NCBI RefSeq assembly: GCF_017168195.1
Contig: NZ_JADNYL010000005.1
Location: forward strand, 62,001-126,000
Direction: 5' to 3'
From: Thalassotalea sp. G2M2-11
GTDB taxonomy: Bacteria > Pseudomonadota > Gammaproteobacteria > Enterobacterales > Alteromonadaceae
DNA: 64,000 nucleotides
Below, piece after piece: positions 1-9,921 of this stretch (position 1 is the first letter of the stretch; every line of letters starts with the position of its first letter). The notes beneath the pieces were generated by a model. It searched no databases. It was not told the DNA's origin and was given only the letters and a program-made list of their open reading frames with translations. The position numbers and the translations under genes are program-made.

Positions 1-51
1 TGCTGGATAATTGCTATCAGTTTTTGCAAACTATGTTAAAAACATAAGCCC

Positions 52-374
52 CTAGTGCGTGTTGATCTTTCAAGTTTGTTTTTACAGCAGTTTGTTGGGC
101 ATTTATACAAGATAGTGCTTTTGATGTGTGGTTGTTCCACATGATAAAGCACTAAAGATTTTATGCTCCGGCAAAATCACCTTACCCCACATCCATGTGG
201 GGCAACATAGTAGAAATGACAACAAAGGCTGCCTGCCTGATAGGTTCGGTTAAAAGCGTTTTACTCTTTGTTGTGAGGAGATTTGCTTAGATGACTAAGC
301 GTCATTTCTCACGCCGCGTTTAAAACGCTTTTATCTCAAACAAAAATTAAACAACAAAGTTCAACACGCCCTAG
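52..374. mobile_element. MITE-like element, copy 1 (with CTAG target duplication)
   Basis: A 315 bp non-coding element (56-370) flanked on both sides by CTAG (52-55 and 371-374). Its ends are imperfect inverted repeats: the left end reads TGCGTGTTGATCTTTCAAG and the right end, read inward on the other strand, GGCGTGTTGAACTTTGTTG. A second copy lies at 8087-8392 in the same orientation with near-identical interior. Inside are a short CCCACATCCATGTGGGG palindrome and a longer inverted repeat built on TTAAAAGCGTTTTA / TTTAAAACGCTTTTA. No transposase is encoded, so it should depend on a full-length relative elsewhere. CTAG duplications fit IS5-group transposition (inference). Bases 1-51 and 375-492 show nothing I recognise beyond the presumed fklB promoter. 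Confidence 0.8.
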
Positions 375-513
375 TTAGCCAATTAATTATATTAAATAAC
401 AATTTGTCTTTGTTCAGCACTACAGACTTACTGCGCTTTATGATATCCTTGCGCGAATTTTTTATCACTCACCAAAATGCACAATATGTGCGGTGAAAAC
501 AAAAGTGAATAAT

Positions 514-1137
514 ATGTCTGAAAATACATTTAAAACTATTGAACAACGTGTAAGTTATGGTGTTGGTCGTCAATTAGGTGATCAATTACGTAATAACCCA
601 TTTAAAGATTTTGACGTTAACGCTATTCAAGCGGGTTTAGCTGATGCTATTGCCAATGCTGCAAGTCAAGTATCTGATGAAGATTTAAATGAAGCTTTCT
701 CTGTTGTTTCTAAAAAATTGCAAGAGCAAGAACAAGCAGTAGCCAAAGAAAAAGCGGCAGAAGGTGAAGCTTATTTAGCTGAAAATGCTAAACGTGAAGA
801 AGTGACTGTTTTAGAGTCAGGCTTACAATATGAAGTGATTTCCACAGGCGACGGTGAAAAACCAACTGCACAGAGCACAGTTCGTACCCATTACCACGGC
901 ACATTTATTAATGGTGATGTTTTTGACAGCTCTTACGATCGCGGTCAACCAGCTGAGTTCCCTGTTGGCGGTGTGATTGCCGGTTGGACAGAAGCATTAC
1001 AAATGATGACTGAAGGTTCAAAATGGCGCTTATACGTACCATATAACTTAGCTTATGGTGAGCGCGGTTCACAAGGTGCAATTCCTCCTTATGCTACCTT
1101 GGTCTTCGATGTTGAATTATTAGCTGTTGTTAGCTAA
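514..1137 (+). CDS. fklB: FKBP-type peptidyl-prolyl cis-trans isomerase, FklB/FkpA type
   Basis: A 207-residue protein, the same size as E. coli FklB (206). The N-terminal ~85 residues are the helical dimerisation segment (TFKTIEQRVSYGVGRQLGDQ), followed by a short charged linker. The C-terminal FKBP domain (about 105-207) contains the family core VRTHYHGTFINGDVFDSS, the GVIAGWTEALQMM segment and the AYGERG...IPPYATLVFDVELL ending. It catalyses proline cis-trans isomerisation and probably acts as a folding helper; there is no signal peptide, so cytoplasmic like FklB. A GTG 21 bases upstream is in frame, but family alignment supports the ATG at 514 (MSENTFKTIE). It is followed by a strong terminator, so it is probably a single-gene unit. 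Confidence 0.92.
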   Translation: MSENTFKTIEQRVSYGVGRQLGDQLRNNPFKDFDVNAIQAGLADAIANAASQVSDEDLNEAFSVVSKKLQEQEQAVAKEKAAEGEAYLAENAKREEVTVLESGLQYEVISTGDGEKPTAQSTVRTHYHGTFINGDVFDSSYDRGQPAEFPVGGVIAGWTEALQMMTEGSKWRLYVPYNLAYGERGSQGAIPPYATLVFDVELLAVVS

Positions 1138-1149
1138 TCAATATCCAAT

Positions 1150-1176
1150 AAAGCCCTCAGTAGAGGGCTTTTTTTT
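1150..1176 (+). terminator. Rho-independent terminator of fklB
   Basis: An 8 bp stem AAGCCCTC/GAGGGCTT with loop AGTA, followed by a run of T. It lies 14 bases after the fklB stop and ends just before the ribosome binding site of the next gene. Confidence 0.9.
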
Positions 1177-1187
1177 GAGGTTTTTTT

Positions 1188-1628
1188 GTGAATACAGAGC
1201 AATTAACGCATTTTATCCAAGATTATATTGCCGGATTTTTACACTATAATCTTGAACAGGTTGCTGCTTGTTATGCATTGCCTTGTTGTTTAAGTACACC
1301 CGATAAAATGTTAGTGGTGCAAACTAATGCGGAATTTACTGATGAATTTAATGCTATTTTTAATCAGTTAGCCGAAGCAAGAACGCAAAAAATAACCGTA
1401 TTGAAGGCAAGTGTTGATAACATCGATGACCATACTATTTTAATGTGTATCGATTGGGCTTTTAGTGATGATAACGATCAAGTGTTTGCTGATTTTTCTG
1501 CTTTCTATCATCTAAACAAGCAACTAAATGCTTATAAAATTATTAGTGTCAGTTCACATGATTTGTCACAATCGAAGTTATTAGCGCAGCCATTATCTTT
1601 AAATAATACTGTGTTTATTAAAAATTAA
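1188..1628 (+). CDS. Small NTF2/SnoaL-like protein of unknown function
   Basis: A 146-residue cytoplasmic protein starting at GTG, with GAGG seven bases upstream. The N-terminal helix (LTHFIQDYIAGFLHYNLEQVAACYALP) followed by strands ending in WAFSDDNDQVFADFSAFYHL looks like the cone fold of the SnoaL/NTF2-like group, where such proteins bind small ligands or act as isomerase-like enzymes. I see no catalytic signature, so the fold is a guess from pattern. It sits between the fklB terminator and dapB, 15 bases ahead of dapB, and is probably co-transcribed with it. Confidence 0.7.
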   Translation: MNTEQLTHFIQDYIAGFLHYNLEQVAACYALPCCLSTPDKMLVVQTNAEFTDEFNAIFNQLAEARTQKITVLKASVDNIDDHTILMCIDWAFSDDNDQVFADFSAFYHLNKQLNAYKIISVSSHDLSQSKLLAQPLSLNNTVFIKN

Positions 1629-1643
1629 AGGAACAAAGAAAGA

Positions 1644-2450
1644 ATGAAAGTAAAGGTGGCTATTTTAGGTTGTAGCGGTCGTATGGGACGAAACTTAATT
1701 CAGGCAGCAATAGAACATCAGTCTGTTGAATTAGTTGGCGGGAGTGTGCGAGCGTCATCCAGTTTTGACAATGTGGATTTAGGGGAGTTGGCAGGCGTAG
1801 GTCATTACGGCATTAAAACAACGTCAGATCTCTCTCAGCTTGAAGCTGCGGATGTACTTATTGACTTTACTTCAATCGATTCAACCTTTGAACATCTCAA
1901 ATGGTGCCAACAACACAACAAAGCTTTGGTGATAGGCACAACGGGCTTTGATGATGAGCAGGTGGCTAAGATCCAACATTTTGCTAACGAAATACCGATC
2001 GTGCTTGCTCCTAACACCAGCGTAGGCGTTAATTTGCTATTTAAGTTGTTAGAAGTTACCGCAAAAGCAATTGGCGACTATACTGATATTGAAATTTTTG
2101 AAGCGCACCACAGGTTTAAAAAAGATGCGCCTTCAGGCACCGCAATGAAAATGGGGCAGGTAATCGCAGACACCTTAGGGCGAGACTTAAGTAAAGTTGC
2201 TGTATATGGCCGTGAGGGGATCAGCGATGAACGGACATCAGAGACTATAGGTTTTGCGACTGTCAGAGCCGGTGACATTATTGGTGAGCATACAGCATTC
2301 TTTGCTGATTTAGGTGAACGAATAGAATTAACTCATAGAGCCACATCTCGAATGACTTTTGCTTTAGGAGCAATGCGAGCCGCTTTTTGGTTAAAAGAAG
2401 CACCGAAAGGTTTTTATGATATGCAAGACGTATTAGGCCTTAAAGAGTAA
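1644..2450 (+). CDS. dapB: 4-hydroxy-tetrahydrodipicolinate reductase
   Basis: A 268-residue protein (E. coli DapB has 273) that reduces the DapA product to tetrahydrodipicolinate with NAD(P)H in lysine and meso-diaminopimelate synthesis. The Rossmann glycine motif GCSGRMGR is at residues 9-16, GTT at 98-100 and APNTSVGVN at 122-130. The catalytic loop [13 protein letters not shown] spans 155-167, with H155 and K159 matching the E. coli catalytic His and Lys. An AAAGGAA ribosome binding site precedes the ATG. Position just before carAB is common in gammaproteobacteria. Confidence 0.97.
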   Translation: MKVKVAILGCSGRMGRNLIQAAIEHQSVELVGGSVRASSSFDNVDLGELAGVGHYGIKTTSDLSQLEAADVLIDFTSIDSTFEHLKWCQQHNKALVIGTTGFDDEQVAKIQHFANEIPIVLAPNTSVGVNLLFKLLEVTAKAIGDYTDIEIFEAHHRFKKDAPSGTAMKMGQVIADTLGRDLSKVAVYGREGISDERTSETIGFATVRAGDIIGEHTAFFADLGERIELTHRATSRMTFALGAMRAAFWLKEAPKGFYDMQDVLGLKE

Positions 2451-2471
2451 ATACTTAGGGTTAACGGATAG

Positions 2472-2496
2472 AAAAGTGCTACTTTTAGTGCTTTTA
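2472..2496 (+). terminator. Probable dapB terminator
   Basis: A 10 bp stem AAAAGTGCTA/TAGTGCTTTT (two G-U pairs) with a four-base loop, ending in T residues, 21 bases after the dapB stop. The remaining ~230 bases to carA are AT-rich and include a small GCGC(N)7GCGC hairpin near 2630-2647. The carAB promoter should lie here, but I cannot pin down a convincing consensus, ARG box or PUR box. Confidence 0.6.
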
Positions 2497-2728
2497 TATC
2501 GAAAATGAATTTTATTAATGATTTTTACATTTTTTACTAGACGAAATTAAGCTTTAAGCGTAAAATAAGTGGATTTTGTCAAAAATTTATTCGTTCAAAG
2601 GAAATGGGTGATATTTTTGGCATTTTTTATGCGCGCTTTTTGCGCATTACGAAACTAGCTTTTGCGCTTAGTGATGAATTCTTTAGTTGATCCATCATTA
2701 AGTTTCTTTCTTCTTAACGGAGGTTAAA

Positions 2729-3859
2729 TTGACTAAATCTGCCATTTTAGTGCTTGAAGACGGCACTGTATTTAAAGGCACCGCAATTGGTGCAGAAGGG
2801 GCGGCTGTTGGTGAAGTAGTGTTTAATACTTCTATGACAGGTTACCAAGAAATTCTTACCGACCCATCATACGCGGAACAAATAGTAACACTAACATACC
2901 CGCACATCGGCAATACAGGTACCAATAGTGAAGATGAAGAGTCATCGACTATTTGGGCGAAAGGTTTAGTTATTAGAGATTTACCGCTTCTAGCGAGTAA
3001 TTTTAGAAATGAACAGAGTTTAAGCGATTACCTTAAGGCGAATAATATCTTAGGGATTGCTGATATCGATACTCGTAAATTAACCCGACTTTTACGTGAA
3101 AAAGGTGCCCAGAATGGTTGCATTTTAGCGGGTGATAACTTGGATGAAAACAATGCCTTAGCGCAAGCAAAAGCATTTCCAGGTTTGAAAGGCATGGACT
3201 TAGCTAAAGTGGTATCTACCAAAGAGAAATACCAATGGACAGAAGGTAGCTGGGTGCTAGGACAAGGTCATGTAACACCAGAAAACAGTGAGTTTCATGT
3301 GGTTGCATACGATTTTGGTGCGAAACATAATATTTTACGTATGTTAGTTGACCGTGGTTGTAAGTTAACTGTTGTACCTGCACAAACGTCAGCCGAAGAA
3401 GTATTAGCATTAAATCCTGATGGAATTTTCTTATCAAACGGACCTGGTGATCCAGAACCTTGTGACTATGCTATTAGTGCGATTAAAACCTTTTTAACGA
3501 CGGATATTCCGGTGTTCGGTATTTGTCTTGGTCACCAATTATTAGCGTTAGCCAGTGGCGCCAACACAATGAAAATGAAGTTTGGTCATCATGGTGGCAA
3601 CCATCCTGTCAAAGATCATCAGCGAAATGTCGTGATGATCACTGCGCAAAACCATGGTTTTGCTGTGGATGAAGCAAATATACCTGAAAACTTAAAAGTA
3701 ACGCATAATTCGCTATTTGATGGCACGATTCAAGGGATACATCGTACTGACAAACCAGCATTCAGTTTCCAAGGTCACCCTGAAGCAAGCCCCGGTCCGC
3801 ATGATGCCGCGCCATTATTTGACCACTTCATTGACTTAATTAAACAGCATAACGCTTAA
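2729..3859 (+). CDS. carA: Carbamoyl-phosphate synthase small (glutaminase) subunit
   Basis: A 376-residue subunit (E. coli 382) that hydrolyses glutamine and passes ammonia to CarB for carbamoyl phosphate, the shared precursor of arginine and pyrimidines. The class I glutamine amidotransferase triad is visible: C266 in FGICLGHQ, H350 and E352 in [13 protein letters not shown]; the SNGPGDP loop is at 236-242. Translation starts at TTG, preceded by ACGGAGG with five bases spacing; E. coli carA also uses a UUG start, so this is probably a conserved translational feature. carB follows 25 bases later. Confidence 0.97.
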   Translation: MTKSAILVLEDGTVFKGTAIGAEGAAVGEVVFNTSMTGYQEILTDPSYAEQIVTLTYPHIGNTGTNSEDEESSTIWAKGLVIRDLPLLASNFRNEQSLSDYLKANNILGIADIDTRKLTRLLREKGAQNGCILAGDNLDENNALAQAKAFPGLKGMDLAKVVSTKEKYQWTEGSWVLGQGHVTPENSEFHVVAYDFGAKHNILRMLVDRGCKLTVVPAQTSAEEVLALNPDGIFLSNGPGDPEPCDYAISAIKTFLTTDIPVFGICLGHQLLALASGANTMKMKFGHHGGNHPVKDHQRNVVMITAQNHGFAVDEANIPENLKVTHNSLFDGTIQGIHRTDKPAFSFQGHPEASPGPHDAAPLFDHFIDLIKQHNA

Positions 3860-3884
3860 TCACCCAAAAGAGAGACGAAATACT

Positions 3885-6800
3885 ATGCCAAAACGTAATG
3901 ACATAAAAAGTATCTTAATTTTAGGTGCTGGTCCAATTGTTATCGGTCAAGCCTGTGAGTTTGACTATTCAGGTGCTCAAGCTTGTAAAGCACTTCGTGA
4001 AGAAGGTTATCGAGTTATATTGGTTAACTCAAATCCTGCGACCATCATGACAGATCCCGAGATGGCGGATGCAACCTATATAGAGCCAATTCATTGGGAA
4101 GTGGTACGTAAGATCATCGAAAAAGAACGCCCAGATGCAGTGTTACCGACTATGGGTGGCCAAACGGCATTGAACTGTGCGCTTGAGCTAGAAGCTCAAG
4201 GCGTATTGAAAGAGTTTGATGTTGAAATGATTGGTGCTACTGCCGATGCAATAGATAAAGCGGAAAACCGTGAACGTTTTGACCAAGCGATGAAAAATAT
4301 TGGTTTAGAATGTCCTCGCGCTGAAATTGTTCATTCAATGGATGAAGCGCGTGAAACAGCTAAACGTATTGGTTTCCCTTGTATCATTCGCCCATCATTT
4401 ACCATGGGTGGAACTGGTGGCGGTATCGCTTATAACCAAGAAGAATTTGAAACCATTTGTACTCGAGGTTTAGATCTTTCGCCAACTAATGAGTTATTAA
4501 TTGATGAATCATTAATTGGTTGGAAAGAATATGAAATGGAAGTGGTTCGAGACAAAAATGATAACTGTATCATTATTTGTTCGATTGAAAACTTCGACCC
4601 TATGGGGATTCACACAGGTGATTCAATCACGGTCGCTCCAGCACAAACGCTAACAGATAAAGAATACCAAATCATGCGTAACGCTTCATTAGCCGTGTTA
4701 CGTGAGATTGGTGTGGAAACGGGTGGCTCAAACGTACAGTTTGGTGTTTGTCCTAATACGGGTCGTATGGTGATTATCGAGATGAACCCTCGTGTTTCTC
4801 GCTCATCAGCGTTAGCTTCAAAAGCAACGGGCTTCCCTATTGCTAAAATAGCAGCAAAACTTGCTGTAGGTTACACATTAGATGAGTTATCAAATGATAT
4901 TACCGGCGGAGCTACTCCTGCATCATTTGAGCCTACAATCGATTATGTTGTTACTAAAATTCCACGTTTTAATTTTGAAAAGTTTGCCGGCTCTGAAGAT
5001 AGATTAACCACGCAAATGAAGTCTGTTGGTGAAGTGATGGCCATTGGCCGTAACCAACAAGAGTCAATGCAAAAAGCGCTACGTGGTTTAGAAGTAGGTG
5101 CAACAGGCTTTGATCCACAAGTGGACGTATCTCAGCCAGGCGCTAAAACAAAAATTATGCATGAACTTCAAGAAGCTGGTGCAGAGCGTATTTGGTATGT
5201 TGCAGATGCATTTCGTCTTGGTTTGTCGGTGGATGAAGTATTCCGTTTAACTAAGATTGATCGTTGGTTCTTAGTTCAAATTGAAGACATAGTTTTACAT
5301 GAAGCGAAAGTAGCTGAAGGTGGTATGGCAGGATTGACACCTGAGTATTTACGTCAATTAAAACGTAAAGGTTTTGCTGATGCTCGTTTAGCTGACATCA
5401 TAGGTGTTGGTGAATCTGAAATTCGTAAAAAACGTCATAATGCTGAAATTTTCCCTGTCTATAAGCGTGTAGATACTTGTGCGGCTGAGTTTAGTTCTGA
5501 TACGGCTTACATGTACTCTAGCTATGATGAAGAGTGCGAAGCTGCGCCGTCAAATCGTGAAAAAATAATGATTTTAGGTGGTGGTCCAAACCGTATTGGT
5601 CAAGGTATCGAGTTTGACTATTGCTGTGTTCATGCGGCTTTAGCGCTACGTGAAGATGGCTATGAAACCATTATGGTTAACTGTAACCCAGAAACTGTTT
5701 CAACCGATTATGACACATCAGATCGTTTATATTTTGAGCCTATTACGTTTGAAGATGTACTAGAAATTGTTCGTATTGAACAGCCCAAAGGGGTGATCGT
5801 GCAATATGGTGGTCAAACGCCATTGAAATTAGCGCGTGCACTTGAAGCGGCTGGCGTACCTATTATTGGTACCTCACCTGATGCCATTGACCGAGCAGAA
5901 GATCGCGAGCGTTTTCAGCAAGCGGTTGACCGTTTAGGTTTATTACAGCCTGAAAATGCAACGGTAACATCGCTTGATGAAGCATTAGTGAAAGCAGAAG
6001 CGATTGGTTTCCCATTAGTTGTTCGTCCATCGTATGTGTTGGGTGGTCGTGCAATGGAAATTGTTTATGACATCGAAGATTTACGCCGCTACATGAATGA
6101 AGCCGTTAGTGTTTCTAATGAAGCGCCGGTATTACTCGACCACTTCCTAGACGACGCTATTGAAGTTGATATTGATGTAGTGTGTGATGGTGAAAATGTG
6201 GTTGTTGGTGGTATTATGCAACACATTGAGCAAGCAGGTGTTCACTCTGGTGACTCAGCGTGTTCATTACCGGCGTATAGTTTGAGCCAAGAAGTTCAGG
6301 ATGTTATGCGTAAGCAAGTCACTGATTTAGCATTTGAGCTAGGTGTAGTTGGTTTAATGAATACGCAAATGGCTGTAAAAGATGGTAAAGTGTACCTCAT
6401 TGAAGTGAATCCTCGTGCAGCGCGTACAGTACCATTTGTATCGAAAGCAACTTCAGTACCTTTAGCTAAGGTAGGCGCTCGTGTTATGGCTGGCAAAAAG
6501 CTGGTTGAGTTAGGTATAACCAAAGAAACCATTCCTCCTTACTTCTCAGTGAAAGAAGTGGTTATTCCATTTAATAAATTTCATGGAAGTGACCCACTTG
6601 TAGGGCCTGAAATGCGCTCTACTGGTGAAGTGATGGGCGTTGGTCAAACGTTTGAAGAAGCCTATGCAAAAGCGAATTTAGGTGCTGGCGTGTCCGTTCC
6701 TAAGTCTGGTCGAGCACTTATTTCTGTGCGTAATAGTGATAAAGAAAGAGTGGTTGATTTAGCTAGACAAATGGTGGATTTAGGCTATCAACTTGATGCG

Positions 6801-7103
6801 ACCCATGGCACTGCCGTGGTGTTAGGTGAAGCCGATATCCCTGTACGTTTAGTGAATAAAGTACACGAAGGGCGCCCACATATTCTCGATAGAATTAAGA
6901 ATGAAGAATACAGCTATATTATTAATACAACAGAAGGTCGTAAAGCGATTGAAGATTCTAAAGTATTACGTGGCGGTGCACTTCGATACAAAGTGACTTA
7001 TACTACTACCTTAAATGCTGCATTTGCCGCTTGCCAAGCACATGCCGCTGATGATAGAAATATAGTCACGTCTATTCAAGAGTTACACGAGAAGTGTCAA
7101 TAA
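3885..7103 (+). CDS. carB: Carbamoyl-phosphate synthase large subunit
   Basis: A 1072-residue protein (E. coli 1073), collinear with the E. coli enzyme throughout. Two homologous ATP-grasp halves make carboxyphosphate/carbamate (about 1-400) and carbamoyl phosphate (about 553-936). Each half has its glycine-rich start ([36 protein letters not shown]) and metal-binding motif ([37 protein letters not shown]). The region 403-553 is the oligomerisation domain, and the C-terminal ~136 residues are the MGS-like allosteric domain that responds to UMP and ornithine in E. coli. It forms an operon with carA. Confidence 0.98.
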   Translation: MPKRNDIKSILILGAGPIVIGQACEFDYSGAQACKALREEGYRVILVNSNPATIMTDPEMADATYIEPIHWEVVRKIIEKERPDAVLPTMGGQTALNCALELEAQGVLKEFDVEMIGATADAIDKAENRERFDQAMKNIGLECPRAEIVHSMDEARETAKRIGFPCIIRPSFTMGGTGGGIAYNQEEFETICTRGLDLSPTNELLIDESLIGWKEYEMEVVRDKNDNCIIICSIENFDPMGIHTGDSITVAPAQTLTDKEYQIMRNASLAVLREIGVETGGSNVQFGVCPNTGRMVIIEMNPRVSRSSALASKATGFPIAKIAAKLAVGYTLDELSNDITGGATPASFEPTIDYVVTKIPRFNFEKFAGSEDRLTTQMKSVGEVMAIGRNQQESMQKALRGLEVGATGFDPQVDVSQPGAKTKIMHELQEAGAERIWYVADAFRLGLSVDEVFRLTKIDRWFLVQIEDIVLHEAKVAEGGMAGLTPEYLRQLKRKGFADARLADIIGVGESEIRKKRHNAEIFPVYKRVDTCAAEFSSDTAYMYSSYDEECEAAPSNREKIMILGGGPNRIGQGIEFDYCCVHAALALREDGYETIMVNCNPETVSTDYDTSDRLYFEPITFEDVLEIVRIEQPKGVIVQYGGQTPLKLARALEAAGVPIIGTSPDAIDRAEDRERFQQAVDRLGLLQPENATVTSLDEALVKAEAIGFPLVVRPSYVLGGRAMEIVYDIEDLRRYMNEAVSVSNEAPVLLDHFLDDAIEVDIDVVCDGENVVVGGIMQHIEQAGVHSGDSACSLPAYSLSQEVQDVMRKQVTDLAFELGVVGLMNTQMAVKDGKVYLIEVNPRAARTVPFVSKATSVPLAKVGARVMAGKKLVELGITKETIPPYFSVKEVVIPFNKFHGSDPLVGPEMRSTGEVMGVGQTFEEAYAKANLGAGVSVPKSGRALISVRNSDKERVVDLARQMVDLGYQLDATHGTAVVLGEADIPVRLVNKVHEGRPHILDRIKNEEYSYIINTTEGRKAIEDSKVLRGGALRYKVTYTTTLNAAFAACQAHAADDRNIVTSIQELHEKCQ

Positions 7104-7192
7104 TAGTCACTAATATGTTAGGCTTGCTAGATAAAGTTATTTAATTGGCTTAGCAAGCCTAAATACAAAAATTGATCCTCGTAAAGTGAAAT

Positions 7193-7219
7193 AAAGTTGT
7201 TTTTATAAACAACTTTTTT
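7193..7219 (+). terminator. Terminator downstream of carAB
   Basis: A 10 bp AT-rich stem AAAGTTGTTT/AAACAACTTT with loop TTAT, followed by T residues. A second, longer-looped inverted repeat (TTAGGCTTGCTA at 7118-7129 with TAGCAAGCCTAA at 7151-7162) lies between the carB stop and this hairpin. Confidence 0.75.
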
Positions 7220-7247
7220 GTTTTATAGCATTAGAAGAAGATAAATA

Positions 7248-7724
7248 ATGAACCAATACCCAATGACAGTGCACGGAGCAGATGCACTACGTGATGAATT
7301 ACATCACTTAAAAACCGTAAAGCGTCCTGAAATTGTTCAAGCCATTGCTGAGGCACGTGAGCATGGTGATTTAAAAGAAAATGCTGAATATCATGCTGCC
7401 CGTGAACAGCAAGGTTTTTGTGAAGGACGCATTCAAGATATTGAAGGTAAACTTAGTAATGCTCAAGTGATTGATGTCACTAAGATGCCAAATACTGGCA
7501 AAGTCATATTTGGTGTGACTGTAACATTATTGAATATAGAAACGGACGAAGAAGTTAAATATCAAATTGTTGGTGACGATGAAGCGGATATTAAAAATAA
7601 TCGTATTTCGATTAATTCACCAATTGCTCGAGGCCTGATCGGTAAACAAGTTGATTCTGAAATTGAAATCAACACACCAGGTGGGCAAGTGGAATATGAA
7701 ATTATCGCCGTAGAGCATGTTTAA
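7248..7724 (+). CDS. greA: Transcription elongation factor GreA
   Basis: A 158-residue protein, identical in length to E. coli GreA. The N-terminal coiled coil (1-75) carries the acidic tip [13 protein letters not shown] with D41 and E44, which enter the RNA polymerase secondary channel and stimulate cleavage of backtracked RNA. The C-terminal half is the FKBP-like domain that binds polymerase. A GAAGAAG ribosome binding site precedes the ATG. It is separated from carB by a terminator, so probably expressed from its own promoter within 7104-7247. Confidence 0.97.
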   Translation: MNQYPMTVHGADALRDELHHLKTVKRPEIVQAIAEAREHGDLKENAEYHAAREQQGFCEGRIQDIEGKLSNAQVIDVTKMPNTGKVIFGVTVTLLNIETDEEVKYQIVGDDEADIKNNRISINSPIARGLIGKQVDSEIEINTPGGQVEYEIIAVEHV

Positions 7725-7743
7725 TCATCAATAAACATTTTAA

Positions 7744-7780
7744 AAGAGTCACACTTTTTCTATGTGACTCTTCATTTCTG
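7744..7780 (+). terminator. Terminator of greA
   Basis: A perfect 10 bp stem AAGAGTCACA/TGTGACTCTT with a nine-base T-rich loop, 20 bases after the greA stop. The T-tract after the stem is weak (CATTTCTG). Confidence 0.75.
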
Positions 7781-7832
7781 ATCTGAATTAATATTTACCT
7801 ACCTTTATGTATCCAAGCGTTAATTATTTGAG

Positions 7833-8018
7833 CTAGAGTACAACTACCTCTATTTCAGTATCTTGAATTTGCTCAAGGTGAAGCTGAGCCAAAGCGATAG
7901 AAACAAAGTGCGTTTTTATCTTTTTATGGGCAAGAAACTTTGCATGCGCAAGGCTATCATCAGTTGATTGCGCCAGAAATAACCAAGTTTTAAGAAGGGA
8001 TGGAGAAATTCCACACAT
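7833..8018 (-). CDS. Possible small protein, doubtful
   Basis: A 61-codon open frame facing greA. The only positive sign is a good ribosome binding site (AAGGAAG six bases before the ATG). The sequence (MCGISPSLLKTWLF...) matches no family I know and has no signal or membrane segment. The MITE at 8083 lies about 65 bases upstream and may have displaced or replaced its promoter. It could equally be chance; 7781-8082 otherwise holds nothing I recognise. Confidence 0.22.
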   Translation of the reverse strand: MCGISPSLLKTWLFLAQSTDDSLAHAKFLAHKKIKTHFVSIALAQLHLEQIQDTEIEVVVL

Positions 8019-8082
8019 TGATTGCTTCCTTGCAATTTGTCTATAGATTAGTGTGGATTATAGTGGAAGATTTATCTGTCTG

Positions 8083-8396
8083 CTAGGGCGTGTTGATCTT
8101 TCAAGTTTGTTTTTGCAGCAGTTTGTTGGAAATTTTTACAAGGCAATGCTTTTGATATTTGTTCCACATGATAAAGCACTAAAGATTTTATGCTCTTGCA
8201 AAATCACCTTACCCCACATCCATGTGGGGCAACATAGTAGAAATGACAACAAACGCAGCCTGAAAGGTTCGGTTAAAAGCGTTTTACTCTTTGTTGTGAG
8301 AAGATTTGCTTAGATGGCTAAGCAAATCTTCTCACGCCGCGTTTAAAACGCTTTTATCTCGAACAAAAATGAAACAGCAAAGTTCAACACCCCTAG
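8083..8396. mobile_element. MITE-like element, copy 2 (with CTAG target duplication)
   Basis: A 306 bp element (8087-8392) flanked by CTAG at 8083-8086 and 8393-8396, in the same orientation as copy 1 and near-identical over most of its length. Left end GGCGTGTTGATCTTTCAAG; right end read inward GGGTGTTGAACTTTGCTGT. The internal hairpin here is more perfect than in copy 1: AGAAGATTTGCTTAGAT / GGCTAAGCAAATCTTCT around 8299-8332. The right boundary abuts the stop of the M28 peptidase gene by five bases, so the element's hairpins may serve as that gene's transcript end. Confidence 0.82.
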
Positions 8397-8401
8397 TATT
8401 C

Positions 8402-9868
8402 TTAATCACGAACCGGACGCGTTTTATTTTTCCACCCCTGATAAACACCAAAGGTTTTCATTGATGCTTCAACATCAAACTTGTCAATTAACGCTTCAAC
8501 TTGTTGTTGGTTTTGTTTTTGCCAAGGGATGTGCTGAGTATTCGCAAAACCTAGTACCATTGCTGCCATGATAGTGGCATTGTGTTTTAACTGTACTTGA
8601 TCAACTTTATCAAAGGTATCTGATTCTGCATGGTAATTTGATGCGTAGTTCGAGTCTTGTTGATTGGCGACTAAATTTGCGACACCATTGACCATAAAGT
8701 CATAATTATCGGTACCTACCACGGGGACATTGACTTGTTCAAAGGGGCCCAATGTTTGAACTGGCGCTAATATTTTATTGAGCAGTGGAATAACCTCAGC
8801 TCGGCCATTAGTAAAGAAGCCGGTAATTTTACCCGTTCCTATATCTATGGTTGAAGTAATAACATGTTTATCAAGTTCGTTTAAATGTTGTTTTGTATAT
8901 GCCCACGAACCAAATAAGCCTTGCTCTTCACCATTAAATAGCGCGAACCTGATTGTGCGTTTAGGTTTGATATTCAATTTAGCTATTTGACGCGCGATAT
9001 CAATTACTAAGACAACATTAGAGCCATTGTCTAACGCACCTGTTCCCATATCGAAAGAATCGATGTGGGCACCAATTAATACAATTTCATCTGCATGGGT
9101 TGAACCGGGTATTTCTGCGATGACATTCGCTGTTTGATAGGCGTCATCATTGGAGATATTCAGCTGAGCATTGAAGTTGAGAGTATGGTTATTGGCAAGC
9201 AAACGTTTAATTTTTAGTGCTTTTTCACGCTCGATAACAATAATAGGCAGTTTATTGTCGGCACCCGTACTGGGTAAATGTCGATATAATAAGTTTTTGG
9301 CGCGAGATGACATATAGATGATCCCTGTCGCCTGAGCATCTAATGCTTGTCGTTCAATTTCGGCAAAGTCGATATATTCTTGAAAGAGTCCATGAATGCC
9401 TGCCTTATCGTCAAGAATTGCAGTCTCCACGAGTAACCATTTATTTTTTAATTTTTCTGGTGCAGCAAAAGCTGATGGCTGTGCTCGACCTAGATCGACG
9501 ATTTCTGCATTAAGCCCACTTTCAGCTGTCGTATAAGTAAAAGGCATAGTGGCTATTTGCATGGTAAATTCAATACCTTGACCCGTTACTTTACCTTTGG
9601 CTTGATGCTCAATCCATGCTCTTGGCATTTGGAAATATTCTTTATTTGCAGTGACTTTCGCTTGTTTAAATTTAGATAGCGCCCAATCGACAGAGTGGTT
9701 ATTTGCTTCACTACCTGTAAGTCGCCCACCAATTTCATCTGTTAATTGTTGAAGATCATTAATTAATGGTGTATTACTTTGCATTGTGCTAATTAATCTT
9801 TGTATATCATTAGCATAGCTAGGTGTTGAAACGAGAGCAGACAATAAAATGACGCGAAAAAATTTCAT
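8402..9868 (-). CDS. Secreted M28-family zinc metallopeptidase
   Basis: A 488-residue exported enzyme with signal peptide (MKFFRVILLSALVSTPSYA, cleavage about residue 19). A PA-type lid domain (about 110-235) is followed by the M28 catalytic domain. Zinc ligands and catalytic residues can be placed: H268 and D270 (GAHIDS), bridging D280 (GALDNGSN), general-base E314 with E315 (NGEEQG), D342 (TIDIGTG) and H413 (NYHAESDT). Aminopeptidase or carboxypeptidase (glutamate carboxypeptidase-like) activity on peptides in the periplasm or outside is expected; exact specificity cannot be read. AAGGAT precedes the ATG. It is divergent from a TonB receptor and probably in peptide scavenging. Confidence 0.9.
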   Translation of the reverse strand: MKFFRVILLSALVSTPSYANDIQRLISTMQSNTPLINDLQQLTDEIGGRLTGSEANNHSVDWALSKFKQAKVTANKEYFQMPRAWIEHQAKGKVTGQGIEFTMQIATMPFTYTTAESGLNAEIVDLGRAQPSAFAAPEKLKNKWLLVETAILDDKAGIHGLFQEYIDFAEIERQALDAQATGIIYMSSRAKNLLYRHLPSTGADNKLPIIVIEREKALKIKRLLANNHTLNFNAQLNISNDDAYQTANVIAEIPGSTHADEIVLIGAHIDSFDMGTGALDNGSNVVLVIDIARQIAKLNIKPKRTIRFALFNGEEQGLFGSWAYTKQHLNELDKHVITSTIDIGTGKITGFFTNGRAEVIPLLNKILAPVQTLGPFEQVNVPVVGTDNYDFMVNGVANLVANQQDSNYASNYHAESDTFDKVDQVQLKHNATIMAAMVLGFANTQHIPWQKQNQQQVEALIDKFDVEASMKTFGVYQGWKNKTRPVRD

Positions 9869-9903
9869 GTTATATCCTTATTGTTTATTGCCATGATTAC
9901 TAA

Positions 9904-9921
9904 TTGACCAATTTGAGTCAA
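9904..9921. promoter_or_regulatory. TTGAC-N8-GTCAA palindrome upstream of the M28 gene
   Basis: The 18-mer TTGACCAATTTGAGTCAA lies 36 bases upstream of the M28 start codon. Its left half equals that of the RutR-like boxes at 18169 and 21861, but the half-sites are two bases further apart, so it may be a variant site or belong to another regulator. The rest of the 450 bp divergent region (9869-10319) is AT-rich and must hold both promoters; I see no other clear motif. Confidence 0.4.

Noticed and set aside
2501-2520. ATGAATTTTATTAAT considered as an ARG box upstream of carA
   Set aside because: The spacing of the AAT and ATT half-sites is one base short of the ArgR consensus and no second box lies next to it.
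8053-8313. An 86-codon open frame on the plus strand
   Set aside because: It lies almost wholly inside MITE copy 2 and reads through its hairpins; copy 1 does not preserve the frame.
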